A stretch of DNA of 64,000 nucleotides from Streptomyces sp. S4.7 (GTDB lineage: Bacteria > Actinomycetota > Actinomycetes > Streptomycetales > Streptomycetaceae): the NCBI RefSeq assembly GCF_010384365.1, contig NZ_CP048397.1, forward strand, positions 434,001 through 498,000, in the 5' to 3' direction. Position numbers and translations under genes: made by a program. Shown in pieces: positions 61,778 to 64,000 of this stretch (position 1 is the stretch's first letter; each line of letters starts with the position of its first letter). The notes below the pieces were generated by a model. The model was not told the origin of the DNA and did no database searches. It saw nothing but the letters and a program-made list of their open reading frames with translations.

Positions 61778-62725
61778 TCAGCCGTGCTGCCTGGCCCGGC
61801 GGCCCCGGTTGAAGACCATCACGCCACTGGCGAAGACGACTGCCCCCAGGCCCGCCACTACCGCGGGCACGGCGACGGCCGACTCGTTGCTGGCGGCTGC
61901 CAGCTTCTCTCCGGCCGCGGCGTGTTCGGTGTGTCCGGCGGCGTGGATCGGGTCGGCCTTGGTGTTCTCGACGTCCGCCCCGATCGCCTCGACCTCGGCG
62001 GCCGACCGCTCGCCGCCCGCCAGACCGGTGACCTCACCGCTGCCGCCGTCGAAGACGACATCGGAGCAGGAGAAGAAGTTCTCCTGGCTGTCGGAGCGGA
62101 TCCACTGGACGAAGAGCATGTGCTGACCGCTCCGTTGCGGTAACTGTTGGTTCCAGTAGTAGTGGCCTTCGCTCGTGCCCACACCACCGTTCTGCGGCGG
62201 GTTGGTCACCGTCCGAAGGTGGTCCAGGTCGCCCCACGCGAGGGCCTTGGTCGGGCTCCACCCGCTCTTGGTGAGGTACACCTCGAACTTACCCGGATGG
62301 GCGGCCCAGTTGCTGTACTTGAGCTGGATGTTCGCACCCGAGGTCAGGTGCGTCTTCGGCCAGTCGGTGCGGACCGCGTTGTACGCGGAGAAGTTGTACG
62401 GGCTGCGGTCGCCCGCACTGCACAGCTTCCCGTCCGGGACGTAACCCGCGCCCCTGCCACCGGCGTTGGAGTCCAGAACGGCGAACCAGTTGTACAGCGG
62501 GGTGGTACCGCTCTGCCGGACCGCGGCGGCGCAGGCGGGGTTGGACGGCATCTGGGTCGAGCCGTTCTGGAGCAGGTCCTTGTAGCACAGGCTGGTCCGC
62601 GAGCCGGGCATGATGCTGACGCCGTGCGCCGATGCCGGGGACGGCACGGACAGCACCGCGGCGACAACGCCCGCGGCCCCGGCTAGGGCCAGCGTGCGCC
62701 GGGCACGGACCGAGTTGATGGCCAT
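61778..62725 (-). CDS. AA10 lytic polysaccharide monooxygenase with C-terminal membrane anchor
   Basis: 315 residues from MAINSVRARRTLALAG with strong GAAGGAGACC. Signal peptide ends PSPASA, so the mature N-terminus is His (HGVSIMPGSRTSLCYKD), the first copper-brace ligand; the second is in YSNWAAHPGKFEV. Disulphide cysteines (SLCYK, NPACAAA, KLCSAG, FSCSDV) are in place. A linker and a C-terminal helix (VPAVVAGLGAVVFASGVMVFNRGRRARQHG) anchor it to the cell surface; no CBM is present. It cleaves crystalline cellulose or chitin oxidatively. Divergent from a GH6 cellulase. Confidence 0.9.
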   Translation of the reverse strand: MAINSVRARRTLALAGAAGVVAAVLSVPSPASAHGVSIMPGSRTSLCYKDLLQNGSTQMPSNPACAAAVRQSGTTPLYNWFAVLDSNAGGRGAGYVPDGKLCSAGDRSPYNFSAYNAVRTDWPKTHLTSGANIQLKYSNWAAHPGKFEVYLTKSGWSPTKALAWGDLDHLRTVTNPPQNGGVGTSEGHYYWNQQLPQRSGQHMLFVQWIRSDSQENFFSCSDVVFDGGSGEVTGLAGGERSAAEVEAIGADVENTKADPIHAAGHTEHAAAGEKLAAASNESAVAVPAVVAGLGAVVFASGVMVFNRGRRARQHG

Positions 62726-62872
62726 GAGTTGGTCTCCTTCGTGAAGGTTCTCTTTCGAGCACCGACCGATCGGCCGGGACCTGTCGTGGGCGTCGCCCCA
62801 TGCTGCGGGAGCCGACCGTTCGGGCCCGGCGATCGACCTGACAGAGGGTCTGGCGTGGATGGTGGGGGGTGA

Positions 62873-62886
62873 TGGGAGCGCTCCCA
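62873..62886. promoter_or_regulatory. CebR operator box 1
   Basis: Perfect 14-bp palindrome tgggagcgctccca, the known CebR (cellobiose-responsive LacI-type repressor) box, nearer the LPMO start. Confidence 0.85.
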
Positions 62887-62948
62887 TCGGCAACGTAGCG
62901 CGTGAGGGTGGAGTAGTAAATGGCCTCGTCGCGTCCAAGTATTGACAG

Positions 62949-62962
62949 GTCTTGATCAAGAC
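62949..62962. promoter_or_regulatory. Second-type palindrome between the cellulose genes
   Basis: Perfect 14-bp palindrome gtcttgatcaagac between the two CebR boxes, overlapping a TTGACA -35-like hexamer at 62942. It may be the site of another regulator. Confidence 0.45.
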
Positions 62963-62969
62963 TTGACGA

Positions 62970-62983
62970 TGGGAGCGCTCCCA
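62970..62983. promoter_or_regulatory. CebR operator box 2
   Basis: A second exact copy of tgggagcgctccca, about 90 bases before the GH6 start, in the right place to block the cellulase promoter. Confidence 0.85.
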
Positions 62984-63071
62984 TCGTTAAGAACGTGCAA
63001 CTGAACCGGGCAAAAGCGCACGTCCTCCCCCCTAGGGGGGAAGATCCCAATCCTCCGGAGGTAGTTCGCAC

Positions 63072-64000
63072 ATGACCCCCCTCACCAACTCAGTCGCCTT
63101 ACCCCAACGACGAGTCCGCCCCGGCCTGGTCGCTCTCACCGTCGGCGCGATGCTGCTCACCGGCGGCGCGGTCACCCAGCTCACCACCACCCCCGCCTCC
63201 GCGTCCGCAAAGGCCGCCGCCCGCGTGGACAACCCGTACGCGGGTGCCAAGGTGTACGTGAACCCGCTGTGGTCCGCGAAGGCCGCGGCCGAGCCCGGCG
63301 GCAGCAGGATCTCCAACCAGCCCACCGCCGTGTGGCTCGACCGCATCGCCACGATCAAGGGTGTGGCGGGCGGAATGGGCCTGGAGGCCCACCTCAACAG
63401 GGCCGTCAGCCAGGGCGCGCAGACGATCCAGCTGGTCATCTACAACTTGCCCGGCCGTGACTGTTCCGCCCTCGCCTCGAACGGCGAGCTCGGCCAGACG
63501 GATCTCTCCCGGTACAAGAACGAGTACATCGACCCGATCGCGGCGATCCTGGCCAAGCCGGCCTACGCCAACCTGCGCATCGTGAACATCGTCGAGATCG
63601 ACTCGCTGCCGAACCTGGTCACCAACGTCTCGCCCCGCCCGACCGCGGTCCCGAACTGCGACACGATGAAGGCGAACGGAAACTACGTCAAGGGTGTCGG
63701 CTACGCGCTGGCCAAGCTGGGCGCGATCCCGAACGCGTACAACTACGTCGACGCGGGTCACCACGGCTGGATCGGCTGGGACGACAACTTCAACGCCTCC
63801 GCGAAGCAGATCGCCGAGGCCGCGAAGGCCGAGGGCAGCACACTGGCCAACGTGCACGGCTTCATCGCCAACACCGCGAACTACGGCGCCACCACCGAGC
63901 CGTTCTTCAAGATCGGCGATACCGCCAACGACGGTCCGATCCGCGAAAAGGCCAAGTGGATCGACTGGAACCGCTACGTGGACGAGCAGTCGTTCGCCCA
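63072..64000 (+). CDS. GH6 cellobiohydrolase, 3' end outside the window
   Basis: At least 309 residues; the gene continues past the window edge. ATG at 63072 follows CCTCCGGAGGTAG. Signal peptide: RRVRPGLVALTVGAMLLTGGAVTQLTTTPASASA. The catalytic domain starts VDNPYAGAKVYVNPLWS, has the family active-site stretch QLVIYNLPGRDCSALASNGE (catalytic Asp), IVNIVEIDSLPNLVTN and NYVDAGHHGWIGWDDN. GH6 enzymes release cellobiose by inversion from cellulose chain ends. It shares a control region, with two CebR boxes, with the AA10 oxidase, giving a matched oxidative and hydrolytic pair. Confidence 0.93.
   Translation, partial: MTPLTNSVALPQRRVRPGLVALTVGAMLLTGGAVTQLTTTPASASAKAAARVDNPYAGAKVYVNPLWSAKAAAEPGGSRISNQPTAVWLDRIATIKGVAGGMGLEAHLNRAVSQGAQTIQLVIYNLPGRDCSALASNGELGQTDLSRYKNEYIDPIAAILAKPAYANLRIVNIVEIDSLPNLVTNVSPRPTAVPNCDTMKANGNYVKGVGYALAKLGAIPNAYNYVDAGHHGWIGWDDNFNASAKQIAEAAKAEGSTLANVHGFIANTANYGATTEPFFKIGDTANDGPIREKAKWIDWNRYVDEQSFA

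Overview
The window is a stretch of a Streptomyces (or very close actinobacterial) chromosome. Base composition is very GC-rich with strong third-position GC bias. GTG starts are common, and the gene content is typical of the genus: SpoIIE-type phosphatase, SARP-type regulator, class F sortases, mycothiol-linked enzyme family, CebR boxes, an AA10/GH6 cellulose-degradation locus and an SCO5918-family protein.

Region by region. 1-5.7 kb: a secreted PI-PLC-like phosphodiesterase, a two-RCK ion-channel-like protein and an rRNA guanine-N2 methyltransferase, with LuxR and TetR regulator remnants. 5.9-9.4 kb: a surface protein with its class F sortase, a GNAT enzyme and a frameshifted orphan histidine kinase. 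9.8-12.9 kb: a cold-shock block (CspA, DEAD-box helicase and two small companions). 13-17 kb: a HhH-GPD glycosylase coupled to a small membrane protein, then a large PAS/GAF/SpoIIE/ATPase sensor phosphatase. 17-27.4 kb: a secreted DUF6351 protein coupled to an SMP-30 lactonase, a SARP-CGNR fusion regulator, an ATP-dependent DNA ligase, VOC, MsrA, an F420/NADP-binding reductase and acetate kinase. 27.6-31.5 kb: an ECF sigma factor with a membrane partner, a second class F sortase with a putative substrate, and an unrecognised translationally coupled pair. 31.7-36.3 kb: an MDMPI-family protein, DhaL-DhaK, GNAT and DUF2267. 36.8-40.8 kb: a secreted CBM6-DUF1996 protein, then a GH16 glucanase and a LacI regulator that have both lost their 5' ends at one deletion junction.

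42.3-45.96 kb is the most interesting part. A consensus promoter drives an operon of an unknown protein, a MauE-like membrane redox protein, a MauD/TlpA-like thioredoxin-fold protein, a Tat-exported protein with 12 cysteines plus peptidoglycan-binding domains, and a membrane protein split by an in-frame TGA. Downstream of that TGA lies a SECIS-like hairpin with an AGGUU-type apex. About 3.6 kb further on is the complete selenocysteine machinery (selD, tRNA-Sec with TCA anticodon, selA, selB). I propose that the split gene is one undescribed selenoprotein in a dedicated thiol-redox/cell-wall module. Around it lie several secreted peptidoglycan enzymes carrying the same binding domains: a DUF1906 glycosidase-like protein, an M74 endopeptidase, an NlpC/P60-like protein, an M15 carboxypeptidase and a decayed M15 copy.

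56-61.7 kb is disturbed DNA: a 182-bp element bounded by perfect 23-bp inverted repeats, a metallophosphoesterase, a low-GC orphan ORF, an IS5-family insertion with TAA target duplication, a DinB protein, a truncated second IS5 transposase and a GNAT-Nudix fusion lacking the Nudix box. 61.8-64 kb is a divergent cellulose-utilisation locus (AA10 LPMO and GH6 cellobiohydrolase) with two CebR operators. Several genes carry single-base shifts in G/C runs, so assembly error should be excluded before calling them true pseudogenes.
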